The notes below the pieces were generated by a model. That model saw only the letters and a list, made by a program, of their open reading frames with translations, searched no databases and had not been told where the DNA came from. The position numbers and the translations under genes were made by a program. A DNA stretch of 64,000 nt. It comes from Prosopocoilus inquinatus. Lineage: Eukaryota; Arthropoda; Insecta; Coleoptera; Lucanidae. Of this stretch, positions 1-9,198 are shown one piece after another. The stretch's first letter is position 1. Every line of letters begins with the position of its first letter. Where the stretch lies: positions 56,482,212 through 56,546,211 of the forward strand of contig CM069870.1 of the NCBI GenBank assembly GCA_036172665.1, written 5' to 3'.

Positions 1-270
1 TATTAGCTGTCTCCTCAGGCTATATAGGGCTCTCCACATACTTTGATAGTCAGGTTTACCGCTTGATGTCTTCTTAGTGACTAAATAATGCACGTGGCGC
101 CTCCGATCTGCCGTCGAATCAATGATCTGCAAGCTCTTGCCTACCATGGGATGCTGTCTTCGTAGCTCCTCGATTTGGCCAAATTTCTTCCTAAACACCT
201 GAGCGATTCCTTTGGACATTTTCAGGTCTTCTGCTACGCAGTGAGCCAGACTGTACTCCAGTGGCACTTT
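1..270 (-). CDS. TARG1/OARD1-like macrodomain fused to the C-terminus of Gypsy Pol (partial)
   Basis: From about base 270 leftwards, in frame with the integrase, the translation shows the signature of the TARG1 (OARD1) macrodomain class: a DLF motif, then SLAHCVAEDLKMSKGIA, then VFRKKFG, and HYLVTKK followed by KPDYQSM. In TARG1 the SLAHC-x3-D-x-x-M-x-x-GIA segment lines the ADP-ribose pocket. The Lys in the (I/V)TKK motif is the catalytic lysine, and it is present. The second catalytic residue, an Asp in a later G-x-G-x-D segment, lies beyond base 1. TARG1 enzymes remove ADP-ribose from glutamate/aspartate and deacylate O-acyl-ADP-ribose. The role in the element is unknown. Confidence 0.85.
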
Positions 271-1944
271 AAAGAGATCTTGTTGCTTCTCCGTGGTCAC
301 TCCAAACCGTGCCTTGCTTCCTTCGGCGTGATGAGACATGAAGGTTTCGAAGTTCACTTCGGAAACTTGCGCCCTTTGTACTGTCCCTTCATCTGCTTCT
401 CCATGGTAAGGGGCCATCCGGTTGAAGTGGATTACTTTGGGTTTGCCATGGGGGACCTTCTTGATGCGGTAAACGACGTCGTTGATCCGTTTCATCACTT
501 TATAAGGACCTTCCCAAGAGGTCTGTAATTTTGGGGAGAGGCCTCGACGTCTTTGGGGGTTATAAAGCCAGACCAGTGCTCCAGGTTGGTATCCCCCGTG
601 TTGAGCGTTGATGTCATAGTGCTCCTTCATCCGATCGCTGGCCGTCCGTATATTGTGACGCACTTGGTTGTGGATATCATCCATTTTCCTGCGTAATTTG
701 CTCACGTAATCTTCGTCGGCAGAGACTTCGCCAGGCTTCACACCAAACTTCAGGTCGCAGGGCAGTCTCGGCTCTCGCCCGAATACCACTTTCGCGGGAG
801 TCTCCCCTGTTGTCTCATGAACAGATGAGCGGTATGCCATTAGAAACAGGGGGATGTACGTGTCCCAGTCCCTCTGATGATTGGAAACGACCTTGGACAA
901 ATGTCGGTTGATGGTTCTATTGAACCTTTCCACCATTCCGTCCGACTGTGGGTGGAGTGCAGTTGTTCTAGTTTTTCGTACGCCGAGCAGAGTACACACG
1001 TTCTTGAACAAGGCCGATTCAAAGTTCCTTCCTTGGTCTGAATGCAGTTCCATAGGTGCACCATACCGACTGATCCATTCCCTGACAAGGACTTCCGCAA
1101 TAGTGACCGCCTCTTGGTTAGGTAGGGCGTAAGCTTCAACCCACTTACTAAAGTAGTCCATTACCACGACGATGTACTTGTTTCCACCATTCGTTTCTGG
1201 AAACGGGCCGGCTACATCGATGGCAACTCTCTCAAAAGGACTTCCAACGTTGTATTGTCTCATGGGAGCCTTACCCCGCCTGTGGGGACCGTTACTGGCT
1301 GCGCAGACTGTACACTTTCTGCACCAATCCTTCACGTCTTCCTTGCAGTTCACCCAGTAAAATCTTTCGCGCACCTTCTCCATAGTCTTCTTAACTCCCA
1401 GATGCCCTCCGGAAGTTCCATCGTGAAGTTCCCTCAGAACTTCTGGCACCCTATTCTTGGGGATCAGTAACTGTGTCTTCTGTTCCATGCCTTCCTGATT
1501 CTCTATGCTTCGTCTCAGAAGACCACGATCCAACACTATGGAGTCCCACTGCGCCCAGTATGATTTTACGGACGGTGCACATGGTGCTACCTCTTCCCAG
1601 GTAGGCCTCGCGTCCCTGCTTTTCCATTCTAGCACTAATTTCAAATCCGGGTCGTTCTCCTGGTCTCTTCGCAGTTCTTCGCCTTGCCATTTGTCATCAA
1701 CAATGGCTGTCCTCGCAGTCGTGGCTACTTTCTCGTCCAAACGACTACAGTGCTTACAGTCTTCGGCACAGGGTCTTCTCGACAGAGCATCGGCATTTCG
1801 ATGGCTAGTTCCTGCCCGATGCTGAATTTCAAAATCGTACTCCTGAAGTCGTTCGATCCATCGTGCAACTTGCCCTTCTGGGTTCTTGAAACGGAGAAGC
1901 CATTTTAGAGCGCCGTGGTCGGTCCTCAGCAGGAAGCGTCTACC
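1..1944 (-). pseudogene. pol: Pol continuation after the nonsense codon: RNase H end, integrase, macrodomain
   Basis: I translated this stretch through and found 648 codons open in the same frame. The order is the rest of RNase H (TDHGALKWLL, then RNADALSRRP), the linker, and the integrase HHCC zinc finger (LHDGTSGGH about 1425-1400, C-x2-C in KCTVCAA about 1315). The integrase catalytic triad is D in AIDVAGPF (about 1218), D in HSDQG (about 1040) and E in MVERFN (about 930). A GPY/F module follows (SWEGPYKV about 515). About 60 residues later the chain enters a macrodomain. Without readthrough or a functional sister copy, this part would not be made from this locus. Confidence 0.93.
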
Positions 1945-4038
1945 TTACAAGTACTTGTAGAAGTGTTCTATCGTTTTTACGACGGCTAGCAATTCCCTTC
2001 TTGTGACGCAATAGTTTCGTTCCGGCTTTGATAGGACTTTACTGAAGTAGCCGATCACCTTCTCTTGCCCCTCTTGTATCTGGGAGAGTACGCCACCAAT
2101 CCCAACGTTGCTAGCATCTGTGTCCACGACGAATTTGCCTTCCGGGAGAGGATAACTCAAAATAGGAGCACTAATCAAGTACTGCTTTAGTTGTTCAAAG
2201 CCAATTTGACACTGTTGGTCCCATTCAAATGGACGACCTTCTTCAGTGAGTTTTGTTAACGGCTTAGCAATGTCTGCAAATCCAGGAACGTAGCGCCGAT
2301 AGTAAGTGCACAGGCCAAGGAAACTCCTTATTTGGTGTTTATTTCTGGGAGTTGGCCAGTCTTTCACCACCTGAATCTTCACAGGGTCCACGGCGATTTC
2401 ATTTCCATTAACAATGTGCCCCAGGTAATTCACTTCCTTCTGGAACAGGTGACACTTCTTGAGGCTAAGCTTTAGTCCAGCTCCGCGAAGCCGCTGGAAC
2501 ACTCCTTCCAGGTTCCTTAGGTGGTCGTCGAACGTCTTTCCCACGACAATTATGTCGTCAAGGTACACCATGCATGTTGTCCAGGACAGACCTTTCAGAA
2601 CCGTCTCCATTAACCTCTCGAATGTCGCTGGGGCATTACATAACCCGAATGGCATCACTGTGAACTGCCACAGACCCATACCAATGGAAAACGCCGTCTT
2701 TTCTCGATCTTCGGGCGCCAGCTCCACTTGCCAATATCCACTCTTTAAGTCCAAAGTTGAGAAGATCTTTGAGCCGGCCAGGGTGTCCAGGGTATCATCA
2801 ATCCGTGGCAAGGGATAGCTGTCCTTCTTGGTGACATTATTGAGTAACCGGTAGTCTACACAGAACCTGGTGGACCCATCCTTCTTCTTCACAAGCACTA
2901 CTGGTGACGCCCACGGGCTGCTTGATGGTTCTATTACATTATCCTTTTCCATCTCGCGAATAATGCGTTCCGCTTCCTCACGCTTCGCCAACGGTAATCG
3001 CCTTGGAGCTTGACGGATAGGTCTTTCTTCTCCAGTCTCTATTTTGTGTTTCACGACATCAGTTCTTCCCTTGGATCCATTTTCTACCTCAAATACATCT
3101 TGATAGCGGCCGATCAGATTCTTTGCTTTTGTCTTCTGGTCTGGAGTAAATTCCTGGGCTGTTGACATAACCATTTCCCATAATTTCTTTGGGACTTTCG
3201 CTTCTGCCACGTTTGTTTCAAGTTGCCGGGAGATGGAGGACACCATGGTGCAGCTTCCCAAGATTGTTCCTTTCTTGATATTGACAGAGAAACAATTGAC
3301 ATTCATCAGGCGGACAGGTACTTCCTTCTTCGCCGTCAACAACATTTTCCCAACGAGGACTCCTCTTCCAATCCTTTGATCATCAGTATTAGGTTCAACC
3401 ATAATGACTTGCCCATCTTGAAAAACACCGTCCAGTTTTGCGTCGACGATAACCTCAGTCCTGCTGGGTAATACAACGTCTTCAGCGAGGACTACTCGAG
3501 CGGCCACGTCCCCTCGTTGATGTAGAACCAACTCCTCATTATTGACCGCCATCACGCCACGCTTTAAGTCCAATTGGAACCCGTGGGCACACATGACGTC
3601 CATGCCCAAAATTGCCTCGTCCTCTATATCTGCCACCAGTGCACGGTGTTTTATTGGAGTTGAACCAATGGTGATGATAACCTCTACTTCACCGTGGACA
3701 GTTGCTGATGTTCCAGTTGCAGTTTTCAGTCTCCACTTGGTCGGCTCGGTGCGTCCAGATGACTTAATGACGTCGGGTCTTAGGATGGTCTTCGTCGCAC
3801 CCGTATCCAACAACATGGTGTGAGGAATGTCATCAATGGTAACATCCACGAAGACACTGCTGGTTAACTGCCGTAGGAATATTACTTGGTTGGCTTTCGT
3901 CTTTGGGGACCTTTGAATACGGGTCGACGTTTGCCCCTCTGCACCGACCCGGCTTAGTTTAACTGTGGCTTCCTTGGATCCTGTCTGGGCTTTGGACATC
4001 GCCTGCGAACATGTCCTTCCTCCTGGCAATTCCAACAC
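1945..4038 (-). pseudogene. pol: Pol polyprotein, first part: protease, reverse transcriptase, RNase H start (ends at a premature stop)
   Basis: The 697 open codons encode a retropepsin with active site D78-T-G, a Ty3/Gypsy reverse transcriptase with the first catalytic Asp in STLDLKSGYW (about 430) and YLDD at 492-495, the thumb/connection, and the start of RNase H with the VVDTDAS motif near 638-643. The frame ends in TAA at 1947-1945, exactly where RNase H should run on after HFYKYL. The next codons continue the same protein without interruption, so the stop is a point nonsense change, probably from a Tyr codon. The element is otherwise close to coding-competent. Confidence 0.93.
3954..3963 (-). 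other. probable -1 ribosomal frameshift site
   Basis: The heptamer G-TTA-AAC lies in the gag frame with the gag TAA stop immediately after it. A -1 slip would enter the pol frame. GUUAAAC is a known slippery heptamer in other systems; its use here is inference. The offset between the gag and pol starts (1130 bases) confirms that pol is in the -1 frame. I did not identify a downstream stimulatory structure. Confidence 0.45.
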
Positions 4039-5168
4039 ACCAGCGGCTTCTTCTGCTTGAGGACCTGTTCCACAATGCGGCGAACATCCTCGGCGGTGGC
4101 ATATTCCTTGGATTGCCCCTTATTAGCAGATCCCACCTTGGCGTTGGCGGACTCTTCTTCTTCTTCCTCTTGGAAGTCCATAACCGCTCGCACCTTGACA
4201 TGCCCTCTTGAAACTCGTCTCGCCGCTTCAAATTCCAAGGCATAAGCTAATGCGTTCTTGGACGTCTTCGGATGGGTCATTCTCAATGCCTGCTGGTTGT
4301 CTGGGTCACGGATTCCATCTATGAAGGTCTGCACCGTCAAACATTTGAGGAATTCAACAGGAGCTGTGGGATATGCCAACTGGGCCAGACGCGCAACGTC
4401 TGCTTCGAATTCCTGAAGAGTTTCTCCGGATTTCTGACAGCGATTCCTCAACTGCGCATGGTATACCTCGGTCAGATGGGCCTGTCCGTAACGCATTTCC
4501 ATCCTATTCACCAGCTTGTCGAAGTCTTCTTGTTCCTCTTGCGGCATCGTCTGTAGCACATCGATAGCGTCCCCTCTCAAGGCCACAATTAACGAAGTGG
4601 CTTTTTCGCTGGCCGTCCATCTGTTCGCCTTTGCTGCTGCTTCGAACTGTTTGAAGTAGTTGGGCCAAGAAGACTTTCCATCGAACGTTGGTGGTTTTAC
4701 TTTCAATTTCGAATTTTCTGTTGGTATTTCCACAATTCGGGTTTCATTATTTTCTAGTGTTTCTACTGGTGGCTGATCCCCGAACACTCGCAACCCCGCC
4801 ATGATTTGTTCCAGCAATTTATTCTGTAATTTGTCGAAATTTCCAGCTTGTTCTAGAAGCTTCTCCTCTAAATTTCCAGACAGTTCTTGAAACTTCTCGT
4901 CCAAATTTCTGGATTGTTCTCGAAGTTCGTCCTTGAAATTTCCAGATTGTTCTAGAAATTCATCCTTCAAGATTTTATTAAAATCGACGGGACCACACGA
5001 AATTTCGAAAAGGAACGTCTCTGGATCTTCACCAGCTGTCAACAAATGGGATCGGAGACGCTGTTGAAGTGCGCCTTTCAAACCACCGGTTTCTAACTCT
5101 CGTTCTTCCAATTCGGTTTTTAATTCGGCCACTTTTAAGTCTTTCAACAACACTTTTCTCGTAGCCAT
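3954..5168 (-). CDS. gag: Gag polyprotein of the Gypsy element (SAP domain, coiled coil, zinc knuckle)
   Basis: The 404-residue product forms the particle and packages element RNA. Residues about 8-42 match a SAP helix-extension-helix (LKVAELKTELEERELETGG followed by L-K-x-A-L-x-x-R-L), a DNA/RNA-binding module not universal in Gag. Residues about 70-120 are heptad-like repeats of the type EQSGNF/EQSRNL/ELSGNL, predicted coiled coil. Residues about 155-310 are the retrotransposon Gag core (W-x-x-Y-F-K-Q-F). A CCHC zinc knuckle, C378-x2-C381-x4-H386-x4-C391, lies near the C-terminus. The frame is open from ATG to TAA, and pol overlaps the last 85 bases in the -1 frame. The start is the first ATG after the PBS leader. 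Confidence 0.93.
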   Translation of the reverse strand: MATRKVLLKDLKVAELKTELEERELETGGLKGALQQRLRSHLLTAGEDPETFLFEISCGPVDFNKILKDEFLEQSGNFKDELREQSRNLDEKFQELSGNLEEKLLEQAGNFDKLQNKLLEQIMAGLRVFGDQPPVETLENNETRIVEIPTENSKLKVKPPTFDGKSSWPNYFKQFEAAAKANRWTASEKATSLIVALRGDAIDVLQTMPQEEQEDFDKLVNRMEMRYGQAHLTEVYHAQLRNRCQKSGETLQEFEADVARLAQLAYPTAPVEFLKCLTVQTFIDGIRDPDNQQALRMTHPKTSKNALAYALEFEAARRVSRGHVKVRAVMDFQEEEEEESANAKVGSANKGQSKEYATAEDVRRIVEQVLKQKKPLVCWNCQEEGHVRRRCPKPRQDPRKPQLN

Positions 5169-5250
5169 TGTTTTTTTTTTCCTATACTGTACTTATTTAA
5201 TAATCTGATTAAATTTAATTTACTTTAAATTGTTTATTTATTTGCACAAA

Positions 5251-5268
5251 CCCGCACACCGACACCAC
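5251..5268 (-). other. primer-binding site candidate
   Basis: Directly after the LTR the - strand reads G then TGGTGTCGGTGTGCGGG. The TGG is complementary to the universal tRNA 3' CCA end and sits one base from the LTR, as in most Gypsy elements. I cannot name the tRNA without a search. Confidence 0.5.
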
Positions 5269-5612
5269 TGTTACGTTTCTAGGGTTTAAATTTATTTATT
5301 TAAACGAATAAAACACTCGATAAAAACTTAACCGTAATTTAATAAAGCTTAAAAACTAATTTATTTGTAACAATTTATTTTCACACTAAAATCTAACTTC
5401 GACGATCGCTGTTCGAATTCGACTGACTGGTGAGTCAACCCGGGGCGATTTTATATCATTCGCCGCCGTCTGGAACTCTCTATGCGGGAAGATTCCAGTC
5501 TGTTCGATGTGACCCCGGTGTAGGCCCCGGTGGCGTGATGGCCGATGACGCACAACAGCGAACCGACCTCCTGACGCCCTCAGCGTGACGCAGCACTGAG
5601 CGGCTCGCCACA
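5269..5612 (-). repeat. 5' LTR of the Gypsy element
   Basis: On the - strand the block begins TGTGGCGAG at 5612 and ends CGTAACA at 5269, so it has the TG...CA ends of an LTR (344 bp). It is followed at once by a TGG-beginning primer-binding site. The 5' half is GC-rich, with a TATA box near 5449-5455. The 3' half is AT-rich with several AATAAA-type signals, as expected for U3-R-U5. The second LTR is outside the window, so the borders rest on the TG/CA ends and the PBS only. Confidence 0.75.
5449..5455 (-). promoter_or_regulatory. TATA box of the Gypsy LTR
   Basis: The - strand reads GATATAAAATCG inside the LTR. This TATAAAA lies about 280 bases before the gag start codon, with GC-rich sequence on both sides, a standard position for the U3 promoter. 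Confidence 0.5.
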
Positions 5613-5944
5613 ATATGTTATATTTGGTATCATTTTAAAGCATTTTCTATTTCTTACTTAAATGTAGGCAAATGTAGGTAAATTGGCAATGCACCGGGTG
5701 CATTGTAGGTACATTCCATGATTCCATTGGTGCAAGTGAATGCACCGGGTGGAATTTCGTCTCTATGTTATTGTAATCGTACTTTTAATTTTAATTTACT
5801 ATTAATTTTAAGGTATTTCACGAAAATACAGTATGCCGAAAAAGGAATTTTTGGTCGACTTTATTGGCAGCTCTGGTATTGGCAGCATTTGCTGTCAATG
5901 TCTGTTTGACAAACCATTTATCTTCAAATTATAAATTTTTAGAA
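5613..5944 (+). promoter_or_regulatory. short region between the Gypsy LTR and the NDUFA6 start codon
   Basis: Only 332 bases separate the LTR edge from the NDUFA6 ATG, so the promoter and 5' leader of NDUFA6 must lie here or be supplied across the LTR. A 12-base word AATGCACCGGGT occurs twice (about 5688-5699 and 5739-5750), next to paired AAATGTAGG words near 5660-5680. I see no clear TATA box. An in-frame upstream ATG at 5864 would add a hydrophobic stretch. Confidence 0.4.
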
Positions 5945-6427
5945 ATGTCTGCAAAAGCAGCTGTAACTGGGTCACGCCTTGTTCGCCCCCTTCTATCCGT
6001 AGACAACGAAGAAGCCAGGAAGAGAGTCCTAACTTTGTACAAGGCCTGGTACAGACAAATTCCATACATTGGTGAGAAACATAACCAAACATTTATGTAA
6101 CAGTTTCTCAACAATTTAAATTTACAGTCCGACGATTTGATATTCCAAAGAACGAGCAACAATGCAGAGAGCATCTTAAAAAAGAATTTTTGAGAAATAA
6201 GAACATAACCGATGTGAGAGTTATCGACATGCTTATCATTAAAGTAAGCCAAAAGCAGACATGCATTGAGAATATTTACAAGTAAAAATTTATTTCTACT
6301 GCAGGGTCAAATGGACCTGAAAGAAACTGTGGAAGTATGGAAGCAGAAAGGGCATATTATGATGTTATTCAGAGAAGATGAGAAACCGAAACCTAAGGAT
6401 TTCATATCAAAGTTCTTGCAGGAATAA
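5945..6427 (+). CDS. NDUFA6: NADH dehydrogenase [ubiquinone] 1 alpha subcomplex subunit 6 (LYR motif protein 6), 3 exons
   Basis: Exons are 5945-6071, 6128-6243 and 6305-6427, joined by GT-AG introns of 56 and 61 bases, giving 121 residues. This is an accessory subunit of respiratory complex I on the matrix arm, which binds mitochondrial acyl carrier protein through its LYR helix. The LYR-type motif reads LYKAWYRQIP (residues 31-40), with Lys in place of Arg. The family-typical C-terminal run is present: VWKQKGHIMMLF, then KPKDFISKFL. Length fits the family. The start at 5945 gives the expected short N-terminus. The upstream in-frame ATG (5864) would add 27 hydrophobic residues not usual for this subunit, so I reject it. 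No disabling change is seen. Confidence 0.95.
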
Positions 6428-6438
6428 TCTTCGTTTTA

Positions 6439-6444
6439 ATAAAT
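6439..6444 (+). terminator. polyadenylation signal of NDUFA6
   Basis: AATAAA occurs 12 bases after the NDUFA6 stop codon, the expected place for cleavage and polyadenylation of a short insect 3' UTR. Confidence 0.65.
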
Positions 6445-6582
6445 TGTAGGTCTTGTAGGAAATGTATATAAACAATATAATTTATTTAAAATGATGTGTC
6501 TCATCTTAATACCTTTTCTAGAAGGCAAACATTACTATAAGTGACATACAGTGCACCTGTTTAGTATGAAATCAGTAATGCC

Positions 6583-6865
6583 GATTCTGAATATATCATC
6601 GGCCTACAAGAGGTCACCAAGTCTACCGATAGTATTTTTGAGTTATTAAAATTTTAATATTTGCTTATGATCATAAAATCAATTATTTTACATCAGCTTA
6701 GTTTATATTGATTTTTATGAACAATAGAGTTTCTAGAATATGTATTTTAAATTAAAAAAAGATTGAATGTAAGGTACACGGGCAAATACTAAAATTCTAA
6801 TAATTCAAAACTACTATCGGTGGTCTTGGTCATCTTCTCTTGTAGACCGACGATATTATGAGGTC
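6583..6865. mobile_element. foldback (MITE-like) element with 80-bp inverted arms
   Basis: The arm 6583-6664 is matched in inverted orientation by 6782-6865 at high identity (shared words CTACAAGAG, ACCGATAGTA and TATTTGC), with an AT-rich loop of about 117 bases. There is no coding capacity. It lies in the 3' flank of NDUFA6. I could not settle the exact ends or a target duplication. Confidence 0.7.
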
Positions 6866-7305
6866 TATAAAACACTAGTGGAATTATAAGCGCATAATTA
6901 AACTGTTATCTAAAATTGGTTTTGTTAGACTTCATAATAAACAGGTGCTCGATGAAACTATGTATTATACTCGTGCCTTAACAGTAAATAAGTCACTTGT
7001 GTAGGTAGCTACTTTTTCTATAATATCTGTCAAATGTTTCCTGGTAGAAATCAACGTCAATTTACGATCAGACATTTCTGCCATTTAATAAATTCAAGAG
7101 CCTACTTTTGTAAACACCAAATTTATATTTACTTAAGTAGATTTATTTCAAAGAAATTAACAGCAAATAATAAGTCAACACAACCAAAATTCTTGTCACA
7201 GATTAATAGCAAATAATTAATAAATCTAAATTAGTAATTATATCCATACCATATAATTAATAACAATCTACTGTTAACATTAGTTCAATTTAATTAACAA
7301 AAGAC
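6866..7305. other. intergenic space between convergent genes
   Basis: AT-rich sequence between the NDUFA6 3' flank and the carboxypeptidase stop codon. An ATTAAA on the - strand at about 7288-7293 could be the carboxypeptidase polyadenylation signal. The 60-codon + strand frame at 7034-7216 has no recognisable content. Confidence 0.5.
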
Positions 7306-8706
7306 TTAGTTGTAGGGTTTATTGCGAGTAAATCTTGATATTAAATCGAAGGCCCACAGAGGTTGATCTGCAGGCACCATATGTCCAGCATTTCGTACCA
7401 AAACTTCTGTTAGATTTCCTGCAACTTTAGCATATCCTGCCACGTCATCTCCTACATGCCAAATTTGCCGAGTAGCAGTCTTGTACTGATCAGCACCACT
7501 GAACTGCAAATTCTGCAAGTAATTTACTGTCAGAGGGTATGCAACTATAATATCGAGTTGACCATTGTATATGAGCACTCGATAGTTACTAAGCAGTTCA
7601 GAAACCCACGATGAAACCGACTGCATAATATCAGACACTAAGTTCAATTCAACAGTTGTTGATTCACCATTAAATGTGCTATTACCAACGTGAATCGCTT
7701 TGCGGACCTCAGATTTTTGCACATAAGTTCCCATGCGATCAATTAAGTCATCAGAACTGTCGGCAACGAGGTAATTAAAATAGTTGCTGAATCCTGTTAT
7801 ATTCTTAAAGACTGAAGTGTGATTATTCATATCTCCATTGATTAGATCATCAAATATCTTGATGGCTTCTAGCCACTGCTTATTCTTTATGTATCCGATA
7901 CCCTTGTCTTGGATGTCTTGTATCACTTTTCTTTCATTAGAATCAATTAGCCCGATTTGATATAAATAATCGCAGTAATTAAGTTGATTCACAGGATCAG
8001 AGAAACCATTGCCAATAGCTAAGCCTTGCAAATTAATCTTCTGCTTTGCACTGGGGTTGCTCTTTAAAATTTTGTAAGATATAGCTGGAACGTATTTTCC
8101 ACCGTATGATTCTCCAGACACAAAGAAATCATTTTGCTGTAATTCAGGGAATAACTGGAAGAATTGCAGCAGTGCTTCATACAGATCTGCCGCTACTGCT
8201 GTTTCATTCTGAGCATAACCCCCGTCTGTAAAGCTGTATCCTGCACCAACAGGGTTATCGATGTAAATCACCGAGTGTGTTTGGGTCCAGGAATATTTTC
8301 GTGTTCTTAAACCGTGTTTGTTCTTCGGAGCAAAAGGTCCATTTTCAGCAAATAATCCAATTAGTGAGGTAGCTCCAGGTCCCCCTTGCAACCATAATAA
8401 AACAGGGTCCGTCTTATAATTTGTTTGCGAGGGGAAGAACCAGAAGAACAAGTTTGAATTGTATTGCTTGTTGACTGTTAAATACCCTGCATAGCTCAGC
8501 ACATTCTTGAAGCCGTTGAAGTTGACTTGGGCTGCAGATTGGGCTTCTTTTATTTTGCCCTGTTCTATCAGGGGAGTCAAAAATAGGGGCTGCCCTGGAT
8601 CAATGGTGACTGGTTCTTGCTTGATGCTTCTGTATACATTTATAAAAATTTCTTGTGATTCATATAAACAAAAAAGAAATACACATGTAAATAAGAAGGT
8701 CTTCAT
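7306..8706 (-). CDS. serine carboxypeptidase, S10 family (vitellogenic carboxypeptidase/CPVL-like)
   Basis: The intact, intronless frame of 466 residues starts with a hydrophobic signal peptide (MKTFLFTCVFLFCLY). The S10 oxyanion segment is LLWLQGGPGATS (104-114). The catalytic triad is Ser200 in GESYGGKY, Asp385 in YNGQLDIIV and His442 in NAGHMVPADQP. The family hallmark NPVGAGYSFT (151-160) is present. N-glycosylation sequons occur at 167, 295, 302, 342 and 431. Length fits CPVL and vitellogenic carboxypeptidases. The enzyme removes C-terminal amino acids at acid pH in lysosomes, the gut lumen or yolk; which applies here cannot be told. All catalytic residues are kept, so it is probably active. 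An alternative name is retinoid-inducible serine carboxypeptidase-like. Confidence 0.95.
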   Translation of the reverse strand: MKTFLFTCVFLFCLYESQEIFINVYRSIKQEPVTIDPGQPLFLTPLIEQGKIKEAQSAAQVNFNGFKNVLSYAGYLTVNKQYNSNLFFWFFPSQTNYKTDPVLLWLQGGPGATSLIGLFAENGPFAPKNKHGLRTRKYSWTQTHSVIYIDNPVGAGYSFTDGGYAQNETAVAADLYEALLQFFQLFPELQQNDFFVSGESYGGKYVPAISYKILKSNPSAKQKINLQGLAIGNGFSDPVNQLNYCDYLYQIGLIDSNERKVIQDIQDKGIGYIKNKQWLEAIKIFDDLINGDMNNHTSVFKNITGFSNYFNYLVADSSDDLIDRMGTYVQKSEVRKAIHVGNSTFNGESTTVELNLVSDIMQSVSSWVSELLSNYRVLIYNGQLDIIVAYPLTVNYLQNLQFSGADQYKTATRQIWHVGDDVAGYAKVAGNLTEVLVRNAGHMVPADQPLWAFDLISRFTRNKPYN

Positions 8707-9198
8707 TTCGATGCACTGAACGAAACTTCAGTGCTTCAGTTGCGTAAGCTGATAACTTTGATGATAACTCTTTACCGGATACAAATTATTATTTTTGTAA
8801 GGATGTCGTCACCTTTGTGATAAGTTTCGGGTACGATTTACGCCGCATTCAGTAGATCTCAAGAATATGGTATAATTAATTTAAATAATAAATTTGCTGA
8901 ATCGATTAAAACAAATTAGAAAGGAATTGCTATGTTATACGTATTTTACTAATATGTTTATCACTTTGTCTCTGTGGATTGTCAATAACAAAATTTAAAA
9001 TTTTCGAATTTAAAACTTAGGTTGAAAGTTAGGAATTACAAACAAAAGTAACTATTTCTGGTAATGTTAAAAGTAGCTAAGAACAACTGACAATTGACGT
9101 TTGCCATCTCACGGTCTCACTGCTGATTGGCTGCTAGTTGAGTTTTCAGCTCAAGAAGAGGAAAATACTATAATCTGGATCACAGTATACATATATAT
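8707..9198 (-). promoter_or_regulatory. 5' flank of the carboxypeptidase gene
   Basis: Two GATA-type words lie 45-65 bases before the start codon (TGATAAC at about 8750 and 8764 on the + strand). GATA sites are common at gut and fat-body digestive genes in insects, so a gut role is possible but unproven. I found no TATA box at a good distance. The rest is AT-rich without recognisable genes. Confidence 0.3.

Larger units (their letters stand above)
1..5612 (-). mobile_element. Ty3/Gypsy LTR retrotransposon, 3' part beyond window edge
   Basis: In - strand order this holds a 5' LTR (5612-5269), a PBS, a short leader, gag (5168-3954), pol (4038 to the window edge) and an in-frame macrodomain extension. 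The domain order protease, reverse transcriptase, RNase H, integrase is that of Ty3/Gypsy and excludes Copia. The reading frames are almost intact, with one nonsense codon seen in over 5 kb, so the insertion looks recent. The macrodomain end, any env, the polypurine tract and the 3' LTR lie left of base 1, so the target-site duplication cannot be tested. The family name is not known to me. Confidence 0.95.

Noticed and set aside
175..1908. Several + strand open frames of 60-117 codons and - strand frames in other phases
   Set aside because: All are shadows of the - strand Gypsy pol frame, which is open throughout and has recognisable domains.
5864..6100. Alternative, longer NDUFA6 start with a hydrophobic N-terminus
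   Set aside because: The extra residues are unlike family members, and the frame reads into intron 1. The ATG at 5945 gives the normal protein.
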